14,889 bases of DNA from Lachnoclostridium sp. UBA739. GTDB taxonomy: Bacteria > Bacillota_A > Clostridia > Lachnospirales > Lachnospiraceae. The notes under the pieces were generated by a model. The model saw only the letters and a list, made by a program, of their open reading frames with translations. It had not been told where the DNA came from and did no database searches. Position 1 is the stretch's first letter. Every line of letters begins with the position of its first letter. Below are positions 1 to 7,262 of this stretch, piece after piece. Both the position numbers and the translations under genes were made by a program. The stretch spans positions 1 to 14,889 of the forward strand of contig DBKX01000241.1 in assembly GCA_002297865.1 (NCBI GenBank), in the 5' to 3' direction.

Positions 1-41
1 ATCAGACTAATTTTTACAAGCTGTTCGGTGTTCACAAACAT
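1..41 (-). CDS. Possible 5' end of an SOS-controlled gene running off the left edge
   Basis: An ATG at 41-39 inside the LexA box opens a frame reading MFVNTEQLVKISL to the window edge. The right repeat copy gives MFVNTEELVKISL in the same frame. The three differences between copies are two silent third-position changes (GTG/GTA, ACC/ACT) and one conservative CAG/GAG change, which is what coding sequence would show. Against this, no Shine-Dalgarno sequence precedes the ATG, and three changes are few. Product unknown. Confidence 0.25.
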   Translation of the reverse strand, partial: MFVNTEQLVKISL

Positions 42-48
42 ATGTTCG
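35..48. promoter_or_regulatory. Probable LexA (DinR) box, left copy
   Basis: The 14-mer CAAACATATGTTCG differs by one base from the Gram-positive LexA consensus form CGAACATATGTTCG. It is identical to the box at 7414-7427 in front of the Y-family polymerase operon. No rightward -10 follows it. If functional here, it would control a leftward gene that lies mostly outside the window. Confidence 0.6.
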
Positions 49-80
49 TTTTTTTAGACTTTTACAAAGGCTTCATCACA

Positions 81-1199
81 CTAAATAAAACTCTTTCGAA
101 TATTATACCCTATAATAAAAATATGAATAGCACCCATAATGACAATAAAAATATAACTAAACTTTGTTACTTCTAATAAGGATTTTGCTATCCAGTAATA
201 AAGCAAGAAAATTTTTAGTATGTAAAACACAACATTGATGCACATGTATAAATTCATTACGATACTATCCCTACTCAATTTTAGTGTACTTAATTTCTTA
301 ATATTTTTTAACATAGTCAATCGCCAGTTATTTATACCTAACCATATCGAAAAAATAAAGTATCCATCCGTTAGCTTGAACGGTGACAGGCAGTTAATGA
401 TGATTGAAATATTTGAAACGATAAGACACTTACATATCTCATTTGAAGGACTTATTGAACATAGGAAAATACTTACAGCCGTAATCATTAAGTTACAATA
501 CATTCCCCCAAAAAGAACAGTTAATTTATCTCTTTTAGGTGCTATTTGCAAACTTCTAAATTTAATCACCCACTTAGGCATAAATCCTAAATACAAATAA
601 ACACCGATTTTTTCAATTCCAAGTCTGTTGTAAATTCCAAATAGCACGTGGCCAAATTCATGGAGAAATAGTGAAACAGCAGACAAAACAAAAGTAATCA
701 GAAATGCTGATAAATAGGAACTCTTATATGTTAAGATGTTCAGATTAAAGATTTTCGTTACTGCCTCCCAATGAAAAGCAGAATAGAAAAATATCGAAAG
801 TAAACAGATATTACATAAGGTTATAATCCATTTTGAAATAATAACACTCCTGTCAGAAACTATATAATTGCTAAATTTTTTTTCGAATAACTTGATTGAC
901 ACAATATCAATCTCATTATTCATTCGTTTTTCTGTCTCTTCATTTAGAAAGAAGCCATTTTTTCTTAACTCATTTATGAATGTTGACATGTTAATATTAA
1001 TACTGTTTTGTTTACAGTAATCTTCAATCTGGTTGACAGAGTGCTCTCCATCGAATAATGCCAATAACTGTTGTACGGAATTCAAACTTCTGCAGCGCAA
1101 CTTTACATAACGGTTTAACTCTCTGCTTCCAAATATGATGACGTTATCTCTTTCTTCTAAATATTCCATATCAGTAATTAGTTTGGGATTATCATTCAT
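81..1199 (-). CDS. PqqD-like RRE domain fused to M50-type membrane zinc metalloprotease
   Basis: This is probably the leader-peptide processing protease of the RiPP pathway. Residues about 1-90 look like a PqqD-type RiPP recognition element: a beta-rich start, then LFDGEHSVNQI and a helix ending LRKNGFFL, as in PqqD folds. From about residue 120 the protein is strongly hydrophobic with several membrane spans. It carries the zinc motif HEFGH (180-184) and the second M50 motif, an N...P....DG pattern ending LTDGYF (near 278), so all expected metal ligands are present. The ATG at 1199 is preferred over the upstream in-frame TTG because GGGGTGAT then has usable spacing. It starts 4 bp after the radical SAM stop and is the last gene of the operon. 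No terminator is visible before the repeat. M50 identity is firm; the substrate is inferred from context. Confidence 0.85.
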   Translation of the reverse strand: MNDNPKLITDMEYLEERDNVIIFGSRELNRYVKLRCRSLNSVQQLLALFDGEHSVNQIEDYCKQNSININMSTFINELRKNGFFLNEETEKRMNNEIDIVSIKLFEKKFSNYIVSDRSVIISKWIITLCNICLLSIFFYSAFHWEAVTKIFNLNILTYKSSYLSAFLITFVLSAVSLFLHEFGHVLFGIYNRLGIEKIGVYLYLGFMPKWVIKFRSLQIAPKRDKLTVLFGGMYCNLMITAVSIFLCSISPSNEICKCLIVSNISIIINCLSPFKLTDGYFIFSIWLGINNWRLTMLKNIKKLSTLKLSRDSIVMNLYMCINVVFYILKIFLLYYWIAKSLLEVTKFSYIFIVIMGAIHIFIIGYNIRKSFI

Positions 1200-1203
1200 C
1201 AAA

Positions 1204-2448
1204 TCACCCCATTCTATTTATAAATTCTTTAATGTTATGAATCAGCATCTTCATATCCGCCTTATTAGACTTTAGACTGTATAATAATGTCAATAATCTT
1301 TTCACCATTACTTTTATCAATGTACACTTATATGGCATCGTTTCTTTGTTATCCAATTCTCTGCACCATGCACTACAAACTTTTTGGCAAGAGCAGCTTT
1401 GGCAGCTTTCTGGTGGAGTAACCATACAGTATGACTTTCTCAATTCATCAAGTGTTACTTCCTTATCTTCAAAGTCAAATAAAATATCTTTTGACATACT
1501 GCATGTTAGTAATTGGCCGTCCGTATTCATAGTCAAATTATTAACACCACAAGTGCATGTATTTCTGACATCCGCTTTTGACAGTATATTAATAACTAAG
1601 TTCGTCAGTTGTATATCATACAATTGACATTGTTCACTAAATAATTCTTTTAACAATAGTTCTATATAATCATTGATAAACTTTTTGTAAGTCTTATAAT
1701 TCTCCCGATAGACTTTTATACTGTCATCAGAATAAATAATATTCGTTATGATAAACTGAAATCCCAATTCACGAAATTCTTCAATAATATCCTTTGCCAT
1801 ATCATGATAATACTGTTCTATAAGAGAATCCGATATTGAAAATTCAACTGTTAGCTGCTCTTTATTATTAAACTGTATAATATTATTGTAAATTTGTTGG
1901 AAGCTTCCCTTACCATTTACAAAAAACCGATTGCTATCATTAACAGAAATTGTACCATCCAAGCTAATTGTAATAAAAACATGATAGTTCCGTAACTCAT
2001 TGTACCAGCTATCACTCAGTAATACTCCATTTGTCACAATCGAATACTTTGGAATTTTAATTTTATTCGTATTGCAATATTCGTTTACAAATTGAATGCA
2101 TTCTATGATAAATGCGTAGTTTAGAAGTGGTTCTCCACCAAAAAATTGAATGATATCAATTCCATCAGGATAATTTTTTTGTAACTCCAGAAACTTATCT
2201 CGAAAAGTATCCATATCTATCATATTACTTCCACGATTATTTTCATAAGTTCCACAATTAGCAAAGCAATACTTACATTGCAGATTGCATGAATTCGTAA
2301 CAAGTATATACAATTTCGATAACCTGTTATCCAAAGAATGTATATATAACTTTTTATTCGCATGTTTATCCAATTCTTCTGAGGAAAAAGTGCATGATTC
2401 AAAATTAAAATAAACATCTTTTTCATTCACAGCTAACTTATAACTCAT
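1204..2448 (-). CDS. Radical SAM/SPASM peptide maturase (second of two)
   Basis: The CxxxCxxC motif for the SAM-binding 4Fe-4S cluster is at C54, C58 and C61 in TNSCNLQCKYC. FFGGEPLLN (102-110) is the usual GGEP motif, and TISLDG follows near 160-165. The C-terminal third has a SPASM-like set of cysteines (298, 300, 316, 341, 349, 352, 354, 358, 362, 375) that would bind auxiliary clusters. Length is normal for SPASM peptide maturases. SPASM enzymes typically make thioether, C-C or epimerised residues in RiPPs; the precise chemistry here is not readable. It is clearly related to the radical SAM gene at 5248-6579, sharing the QFFGGEPLL and IVTNG blocks. AAGGAG lies just upstream of the ATG, and the gene follows the ABC ATPase by 9 bp. 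Confidence 0.9.
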   Translation of the reverse strand: MSYKLAVNEKDVYFNFESCTFSSEELDKHANKKLYIHSLDNRLSKLYILVTNSCNLQCKYCFANCGTYENNRGSNMIDMDTFRDKFLELQKNYPDGIDIIQFFGGEPLLNYAFIIECIQFVNEYCNTNKIKIPKYSIVTNGVLLSDSWYNELRNYHVFITISLDGTISVNDSNRFFVNGKGSFQQIYNNIIQFNNKEQLTVEFSISDSLIEQYYHDMAKDIIEEFRELGFQFIITNIIYSDDSIKVYRENYKTYKKFINDYIELLLKELFSEQCQLYDIQLTNLVINILSKADVRNTCTCGVNNLTMNTDGQLLTCSMSKDILFDFEDKEVTLDELRKSYCMVTPPESCQSCSCQKVCSAWCRELDNKETMPYKCTLIKVMVKRLLTLLYSLKSNKADMKMLIHNIKEFINRMG

Positions 2449-2457
2449 GATATCTCC

Positions 2458-3114
2458 TTAAATTGTCTTATAATCGTCAACAATTGCTCCATCGTAAAGT
2501 TCTATGGTTCGATCAAAATAATCAAACACTTGCCTGTCATGTGTTACAATAAATACAACTCTTTCCTTACTAATCTCCTTTAGCATTTTCATTACTACCT
2601 GTGTCATAGTGGAATCCAGAGCTGCTGTTGGTTCATCTGCAAAAATTACCTTTGAATCATTAACCAGAGCCCTTGCAATTGCTACCCTTTGACATTCTCC
2701 TCCTGACATTTTATAAATTTTATTTTTAGCAAGCTCCTGAATTCCAAGCTTATCCAAATATTCCAGTGCCTTTTCCCTATTTTTATAATCATTCGAACTG
2801 ACCAGCACATTATCAAGAACATTCAGATACGGTATTAAAAAATGCTTCTGAAAAATAAATCCAAAATCTTTTCTTCTCATCTCCAATATCTGTTTATTCT
2901 TCAGTTTTGTAAGTTCCACATCGTCATACCAGATTTCACCCCTTAAATTATTGTTTTTAAAACCCGCCAGAGAATACAATAAAGAACTTTTGCCAGAACC
3001 TGAAGCACCAACAATTCCATATAATCCATTTTGCTCAATCTTCAAATTAACATTTTTCAAGGCAATATTACTCTTATAAAATAGAGTGATATCCTTGCAT
3101 ATAATCCTTGTCAT
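2458..3114 (-). CDS. ABC transporter ATP-binding protein (MacB/LolD type)
   Basis: This is the cytoplasmic ATPase partner of the adjacent FtsX-like permease. All core motifs are present: Walker A GASGSGKSS (36-44), Q-loop glutamine about 89 in IFQK, signature MSGGECQR (136-143), Walker B VIFADE (156-161) and H-loop THD (191-193). The length of 218 residues is that of the LolD/MacB/BceA group, which energises mechanotransmission-type systems rather than C39-peptidase exporters. Its ATG lies 2 bp after the permease stop, so the two are translationally linked. In this operon it should power either export of the peptide or self-protection; the sequence does not separate these. Confidence 0.93.
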   Translation of the reverse strand: MTRIICKDITLFYKSNIALKNVNLKIEQNGLYGIVGASGSGKSSLLYSLAGFKNNNLRGEIWYDDVELTKLKNKQILEMRRKDFGFIFQKHFLIPYLNVLDNVLVSSNDYKNREKALEYLDKLGIQELAKNKIYKMSGGECQRVAIARALVNDSKVIFADEPTAALDSTMTQVVMKMLKEISKERVVFIVTHDRQVFDYFDRTIELYDGAIVDDYKTI

Positions 3115-3116
3115 TC

Positions 3117-4211
3117 CTATTCCTCACCTTCTATAATTGAAATACAATCCATTTTCTTCGTCAATTTCAGTATTGGAATTGTTGATAGAATACACAACGC
3201 AATAACTAATATTAGAGGAGAAGTAAAATACTTCCCATCTACAACTGCAAGTTTCTGTCCATTTTTAGCAAAATAGCCACCATTCAATCCTATTCCTATT
3301 CCTATGCTTAGCAAAATTCCAACTACAGTTCCTCCTAAGACAATACTAACCATCTCACCAAATATTCGCTTAACCACGAATCCCCTGCTATAACCTAAAG
3401 CCATTAAAATTCCAAACTCTTTCTTCCTTTGAAGATAATAAATGTATAAAACAAAGAACAAGGTAAATGCTGTAATAAGTATGATTACAAAGTTGAGAAC
3501 AATCAGTGTTACTTCCATCATCTTTCCAGATGACTCCAAATCATCTTCTTCATTATCTTTACAATATAATTTATAATCTTCTCCTTCTTTTCCGCTCAAT
3601 TTTACATTTTCATCTTTAGATAAAATTGCACCCAGTTGTGCATCTGCGAGTTTATATTTATTTTTTGCATACGGTAGGGATGCCATACCGTACAATGCAT
3701 CTCCATCAATTAATCCAACAACCTCATATTTGCCTGTAAGTGAATCATTACTATCCACTTCACTTCCTACCATATCTCCTATGACAACACCTTTATTCTT
3801 GGCAATATCCATATGTAATACGATTTCATTTTTCCCATCTTTGGGATATCTGCCCTCAATAAGCTTACTTCCTGTTATTTCTTCTAGCTGTTTAAATTTA
3901 TTCTCATCTAGAAACCAAACATATGCTGAAATTCTTCCTACCGCACTATTAATAAATATATCACTTACATAGGTTGACGCAATAAATGAATCCGAATCAT
4001 AAATATTCTGGTCAATTTCTTTATCCAATGGCATTACCACATCCATATTAGAAAGTGGTTCTACCCATGCATGATAAGTTGATGATGTGAAAGAACTAAT
4101 TATCATTTTACTAACATATAACAAGCAAATGCTTAAAATTACTGTGAACATTAAAGCAATAAACTTCTTCACGTTTCCCTTAATATATTTCATTGTTGAT
4201 AATGGTTTCAC
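3117..4211 (-). CDS. FtsX/MacB-like ABC transporter permease
   Basis: This is the membrane partner of the ATPase at 2458-3114. The topology is the FtsX/MacB plan: TM1 about 17-38, a large extracytoplasmic domain about 40-232, then TM2 (235-260), TM3 (287-309) and TM4 (330-349). The stretch QRKKEFGILMALGYSR after TM2 is the conserved coupling segment of this family. The assigned start is GTG at 4211, overlapping the BtrH-like gene by 32 bp. An in-frame ATG at 4193 is an alternative, but the only Shine-Dalgarno-like AAGGA lies just before the GTG, so the start is uncertain by six residues. The role is likely peptide export or producer immunity, inferred from operon position. Confidence 0.88.
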   Translation of the reverse strand: MKPLSTMKYIKGNVKKFIALMFTVILSICLLYVSKMIISSFTSSTYHAWVEPLSNMDVVMPLDKEIDQNIYDSDSFIASTYVSDIFINSAVGRISAYVWFLDENKFKQLEEITGSKLIEGRYPKDGKNEIVLHMDIAKNKGVVIGDMVGSEVDSNDSLTGKYEVVGLIDGDALYGMASLPYAKNKYKLADAQLGAILSKDENVKLSGKEGEDYKLYCKDNEEDDLESSGKMMEVTLIVLNFVIILITAFTLFFVLYIYYLQRKKEFGILMALGYSRGFVVKRIFGEMVSIVLGGTVVGILLSIGIGIGLNGGYFAKNGQKLAVVDGKYFTSPLILVIALCILSTIPILKLTKKMDCISIIEGEE

Positions 4212-5238
4212 TTTCCTTATTCTCCTTCTCTATAATACATTTTAAATATTTATGTTTTATCATTATTAAGCTATCTACAGCTTGTCTAAATTTGTCTATT
4301 TCCTTTCTTGCTTTAAATTTATTGATTAATTTTTCTAACGTCAAATAACATTTTTTCCATGCTAATCCAATCTCTTTCATCTCTTGCATCTGGGGTTCTG
4401 TAATATATCCAAGCTGATAACCGCTATTGGCTAACTCATAATAAAACCCTCCATAGGAACCTTTACATAAACTTTTTGCAATTAGTGTAAGCTGTGTTTT
4501 TAAAATACAAAAACTTTCTGGTTTCTCTACATTGTCTATTTCTTTTAAGCACTCTTTAATTTTAGTATTTAACTCATATAATCCATTTAGATTATATAAC
4601 CTTTTCACCTGCTCCAGCCAATTTTTTTTTAATGTATCATCTGAAGGGTCTCTAATTTCACCATTTCCACTTTCTAAAAAAACTATTTCATGTCTTGGTG
4701 CAAATGGAATGCATTTACTCTCTCTTGCCTTCCGATATTGTTCATAACTTATATGTATAAGTTTATTTGAAAAAGCATCCTTGATTCCTAATGTAAATCC
4801 ATCAGAATCATATCCTATAATCGCCGATGTAGAAACTCCTGACAAGACTGTGCTCTTTTGCCTCAAATTCTTATTTTGTAAAAATAAACTTATAATCTCC
4901 ACAATCACTGGTGTACCCTTAGTAATAGTATCTTGAATCAGCTGAACTTCAGTATCCCCATCATCACTCCGAATACTATGATAGTTAACATTCCAAAACT
5001 TGCATAAATCTTCTTCAAAACCTCTTTCACTATTTAGTATGATTGGTGTTTTTATTACATTATCCTTGTAGCGTATACTGATAACCATACATTGCTCATT
5101 CGTGATTCCGGCTGATATAAACATTTTAGCTGGATCGATATTTTTCTTTAAGAATTTCATAACCATGTAATAACTATCCAGTCTGCAATCAGTAAAATAT
5201 TGTTTCTCGTCATTCCAAAATTCTATCATACGGTTCAT
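4180..5238 (-). CDS. BtrH_N-like peptide maturation protein (acyltransferase-like)
   Basis: This resembles, by pattern, proteins with a butirosin BtrH N-terminal domain. BtrH moves an acyl group from the carrier protein BtrI to an aminoglycoside. Shared features are an early Cys (C18 in FTDCRLDSYY) followed by a helix, a central GTPVIVEI strand, then IIGYDSDGFTLGIKDAF and an ISYEQYRKARES segment. The His that papain-like members carry just before the GYD block is not seen; the segment reads GVSTSAIIGYD. Residues about 190-352 are charged and helical, with coiled-coil potential. GAGGTG precedes the ATG by 5 bp. It lies 9 bp after the first radical SAM gene, in an operon with an acyl carrier protein, which supports a carrier-dependent step. 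Remote assignment: a peptide-maturation scaffold without catalysis is also possible. Confidence 0.6.
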   Translation of the reverse strand: MNRMIEFWNDEKQYFTDCRLDSYYMVMKFLKKNIDPAKMFISAGITNEQCMVISIRYKDNVIKTPIILNSERGFEEDLCKFWNVNYHSIRSDDGDTEVQLIQDTITKGTPVIVEIISLFLQNKNLRQKSTVLSGVSTSAIIGYDSDGFTLGIKDAFSNKLIHISYEQYRKARESKCIPFAPRHEIVFLESGNGEIRDPSDDTLKKNWLEQVKRLYNLNGLYELNTKIKECLKEIDNVEKPESFCILKTQLTLIAKSLCKGSYGGFYYELANSGYQLGYITEPQMQEMKEIGLAWKKCYLTLEKLINKFKARKEIDKFRQAVDSLIMIKHKYLKCIIEKENKESETIINNEIY

Positions 5239-5247
5239 GGTAACACC

Positions 5248-6579
5248 TCACTTCACGTTGTACCTACCTAAAATTTTATTACATCTCCGAATTCCAGCAT
5301 TTATTTTTGCAATCTTGCCTTCTTTTTGAAGTATAATAATGCGCGATAAAACCCGCTTTATAAGCAATAAATTTGCAAGACATTTTGATGAAATATTTCT
5401 CCCCTCATACTGTATGTTTTCTTTTCTAATATAACAGAAATTGTTACAAAGATTTGTAGCCCAACATTTTTTGCACTTACTTCGGAATTCATTTTTTACT
5501 AACTGGGTTACCTTTTCTGACTGCCACATTTCACTTGAAAAATCCCCTAATTTATATATATCCTCTAGCATATACGTACAAGGTGCAACGCTTCCATCAG
5601 CTGTAAATGTCAATTGCGTTAAGCCAGGGCCACATGTTCTGTGTTGACACTGCTTTTTCGAAATATTTTGTATTATTTCAATTATCTGTGTATTCACCAT
5701 TATATTTTCTTTTCCAGACAGAAGCTCGTCTATAAAATAATCAACTATCTCTTGATAGATTTTTTCAACAATAGACAGTTCTTGTTCTGTTATATTCAAT
5801 GAATTATCCTTACTATTTTCTACAAGACAGATAATTCCAACTTGAAGTCCCATGCTTTTTACTTCGTCCATCCACCTTTTTACAGCCCCATCTTCATAAT
5901 GCTTTACATGCTCATTGTTAATTGTCATTTCATAAATAATTGGATTTTTCATTTTATGCTGATACTGTTCGACTACGTCTTTCACTTTTATAAAACTGCC
6001 ATGACCTGTAATATTTATCCTAACTGCATCATGTATTTCTTTCGGACCATCTATACTTATTGTTAGACTAACATTATTTTCATTAATTGCTCGCACCATG
6101 TTTTCAGTTAAACTGATACCATTAGTTACAATTCCATAATTAGGACAACTTATATTTCTCTTCTGACATAATTCATTAACAATATGTATAATACTTTCCA
6201 GCTTTTCAAAATCTAATAGTGGTTCTCCACCAAAAAACTGAATATATTCAATTCCTTCCTCGTATAATCTAAAAACGTTTTCTAATGCAATTCGTAAATG
6301 GTTCAAATCAATACTCACCGATGTACTGTTTCCTGATATATTTCCGTAATCCATATAACAATAACCACACCTAAGATTGCAAGAATTATTAATTAATATA
6401 GCTAGTTTTCGTAGTTTATGAGTTTTTATAAACGGCTCGATTCCTGTATCTGTAAATTTCTCTTTTTCTATTTTATCTATCAAACTGTTAATCCTGTCAT
6501 TAGGAATTTTTAGTATTTGGCCTGATTGTGTATAGTATACTTTATACTCTGAATCCTGTAATATTTGTACATAATTCAC
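5248..6579 (-). CDS. Radical SAM/SPASM Cys-rich peptide maturase (CcpM-like)
   Basis: This is the maturase gene directly after the precursor, so it is the best candidate to act on its Cys/Gly core. The cluster motif is C67, C71, C74 in NNSCNLRCGYC. FFGGEPLLD lies at 115-123 and SIDG near 175-178. SPASM-type cysteines are at 311, 316, 334, 369, 372, 378, 382 and 400, including KCKKC and CNNFC. From memory, NCBI describes clostridial Cys-rich peptide maturases (CcpM) in loci with an ACP-related protein; gene content here agrees, but no search was possible. The start is GTG at 6579: it follows AGGATGTGAT, one mismatch from an ideal Shine-Dalgarno, while the nearby ATG is out of frame. Members may form sulfur-to-carbon (thioether) links; that is inference. 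Confidence 0.9.
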   Translation of the reverse strand: MNYVQILQDSEYKVYYTQSGQILKIPNDRINSLIDKIEKEKFTDTGIEPFIKTHKLRKLAILINNSCNLRCGYCYMDYGNISGNSTSVSIDLNHLRIALENVFRLYEEGIEYIQFFGGEPLLDFEKLESIIHIVNELCQKRNISCPNYGIVTNGISLTENMVRAINENNVSLTISIDGPKEIHDAVRINITGHGSFIKVKDVVEQYQHKMKNPIIYEMTINNEHVKHYEDGAVKRWMDEVKSMGLQVGIICLVENSKDNSLNITEQELSIVEKIYQEIVDYFIDELLSGKENIMVNTQIIEIIQNISKKQCQHRTCGPGLTQLTFTADGSVAPCTYMLEDIYKLGDFSSEMWQSEKVTQLVKNEFRSKCKKCWATNLCNNFCYIRKENIQYEGRNISSKCLANLLLIKRVLSRIIILQKEGKIAKINAGIRRCNKILGRYNVK

Positions 6580-6597
6580 TCTATCACATCCTAATCA

Positions 6598-6635
6598 GTT
6601 TAGTTAGGCAACTCATATAAGTCACCTAACTAAAC
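6598..6635 (-). promoter_or_regulatory. Hairpin between precursor and maturase genes
   Basis: Perfect 11-bp arms GTTTAGTTAGG (6598-6608) and CCTAACTAAAC (6625-6635) enclose a 16-nt loop. No U-tract follows on the minus strand, so it is not a classical terminator. Its place, just after the precursor stop and before the maturase ribosome binding site, suits a processing or stability element that keeps precursor mRNA more abundant than enzyme mRNA. Confidence 0.55.
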
Positions 6636-6667
6636 ATGTTATGTAATTCTGTTGCATGTGTTAATTA

Positions 6668-6772
6668 CTAGCAGCAGCAAAATCCGCCGCCATTACCTGG
6701 GCATACAATTTCTTCAAGAGCCTCAATATCTTCAATAACAATTTCCTCTGTTTCTAATTGTTTGTTTTCCAT
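6668..6772 (-). CDS. Cys-rich RiPP precursor peptide (34 aa)
   Basis: This tiny gene encodes the probable substrate of the operon. Residues 1-23 form a leader with nine acidic residues (E2, E7, E9, E10, E14, D15, E17, E20, E21) and one Lys, ending IEALEEIV; such acidic helices are typical for RRE binding. The C-terminal part, residues 24-34, reads CPGNGGGFCCC: four Cys, four Gly, one Pro. An AGGAGG (6781-6786) lies 8 bp before the ATG, an excellent ribosome binding site. The position, between the carrier protein and the radical SAM gene, is that of a RiPP precursor. From memory it resembles Clo7bot/CLI_3235-type Cys-rich peptides. The leader cleavage site and the final modification cannot be read from the sequence. 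Only one precursor copy is seen. Confidence 0.88.
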   Translation of the reverse strand: MENKQLETEEIVIEDIEALEEIVCPGNGGGFCCC

Positions 6773-6780
6773 GCTTCATT

Positions 6781-6786
6781 CCTCCT
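6781..6786 (-). promoter_or_regulatory. Ribosome binding site of the precursor gene
   Basis: AGGAGG on the minus strand lies 8 nt before the ATG at 6772. It is the strongest Shine-Dalgarno in the operon, in keeping with high precursor output. Another ATG one base after it is out of frame and too close. Confidence 0.8.
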
Positions 6787-6809
6787 CTCGCATATATTTA
6801 TGCCAAACA

Positions 6810-6832
6810 ATACATTGGTTAAAATAATGTAT
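6810..6832 (-). repeat. Small inverted repeat in the ACP-precursor gap
   Basis: Arms ATACATT (6810-6816) and AATGTAT (6826-6832) enclose a 9-nt loop, upstream of the precursor ribosome binding site. It is AT-rich and weak; it could be an RNA processing hairpin or chance. Confidence 0.3.
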
Positions 6833-6864
6833 CTAAGCACCTCACTAAGATACTACCCCAAAAT

Positions 6865-7113
6865 TCAGCTTTTCTCCCTAATTTTCGGATAATTGCAAAT
6901 ATACTTATATAACTTAGGAACACTATCCAAATCACCCAGATTTGTGTTATTAAATTCAACATTTAATACTTCTTCTAACTCTTGCATTATGCACATAATA
7001 GCTATTGAATCCAGTCCTAAATCACTGAACGAATCTGCCTCCTGTAATTCCTTCTCTGAAATATCAAATCTAGTTTCAAGTATCTCATATAAACATTGAA
7101 TATCAAACTCCAT
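6865..7113 (-). CDS. Acyl carrier protein-like protein of the peptide maturation operon
   Basis: This 82-residue acidic four-helix protein carries the phosphopantetheine attachment motif LGLDSIAIM, with S36 as the expected modified serine. Its length is that of a free-standing acyl or peptidyl carrier protein. It is the first gene of the RiPP operon, 92 bp before the precursor, so it is not the fatty-acid AcpP: no fab genes are near. From memory, NCBI names an ACP-related protein in clostridial peptide maturation systems. A GGGGGG tract precedes the ATG by 6 bp. No ligase, ketosynthase or phosphopantetheinyl transferase is encoded beside it, so loading must use enzymes elsewhere. It likely works with the BtrH_N-like protein (inference). 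Confidence 0.85.
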   Translation of the reverse strand: MEFDIQCLYEILETRFDISEKELQEADSFSDLGLDSIAIMCIMQELEEVLNVEFNNTNLGDLDSVPKLYKYICNYPKIREKS

Positions 7114-7233
7114 CTAAATCCCCCCATAATATCTTGTGGACCAAAGTTAAAATAAACGCATAATTCCCTTCTATATTTTAACAAAAATTATTATATATAA
7201 TACAATTTCTGTATTTTTTCTTTTGCATAATTT

Positions 7234-7262
7234 ATTATATTATTATTACTATTTTTTGTCAA
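7234..7262 (-). promoter_or_regulatory. Consensus promoter of the RiPP operon
   Basis: On the minus strand, TTGACA (7262-7257) and TATAAT (7239-7234) are separated by exactly 17 bp, a perfect match to the housekeeping sigma consensus. Transcription would start near 7227, giving a leader of about 114 nt before the ACP gene. No operator is obvious next to it, so expression may be high unless a distant regulator acts. Confidence 0.85.

Larger units (their letters stand above)
1..48. repeat. Left copy of 48-bp direct repeat flanking the RiPP operon
   Basis: This matches 7380-7427 at 45 of 48 positions, with differences at 23, 27 and 33. Similarity stops right after the LexA box at 48. The repeat may extend left of the window, which begins exactly here. 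The copies sit 7379 bp apart and enclose the whole peptide operon, so they may be attachment-site or recombination junctions (inference). The copy keeps a -35-like TTCACA (31-36), but the position of the -10 reads TTAGAC rather than TATAAT. Confidence 0.75.

Noticed and set aside
1..80. Terminator for the RiPP operon
   Set aside because: No stem with a U-tract is present between the M50 stop and the left edge; termination must occur outside the window or by another mechanism.
72..88. CATCACACT shared between the left edge and the end of the 90-aa SOS gene, possibly a remnant of that gene
   Set aside because: Only 9 identical bases; the intervening gene body is absent, so chance is likelier.
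235..600. 121-codon plus-strand frame inside the M50 gene
   Set aside because: Antisense to a gene with complete protease motifs; no ribosome binding site or recognisable domain. Other antisense frames at 1346-1627, 3730-3972, 5842-6066 and 14290-14571 were dropped for the same reason.
6622..6657. 11-codon minus-strand frame (MQQNYITCLVR) between precursor and maturase
   Set aside because: No ribosome binding site, overlaps the hairpin, and its composition is not precursor-like.
7147..7161. Four-codon upstream frame (MRLF) in the RiPP operon leader, after AAGGGAA
   Set aside because: It has a usable ribosome site but is too short for a confident call and has no attenuation hairpin beside it.
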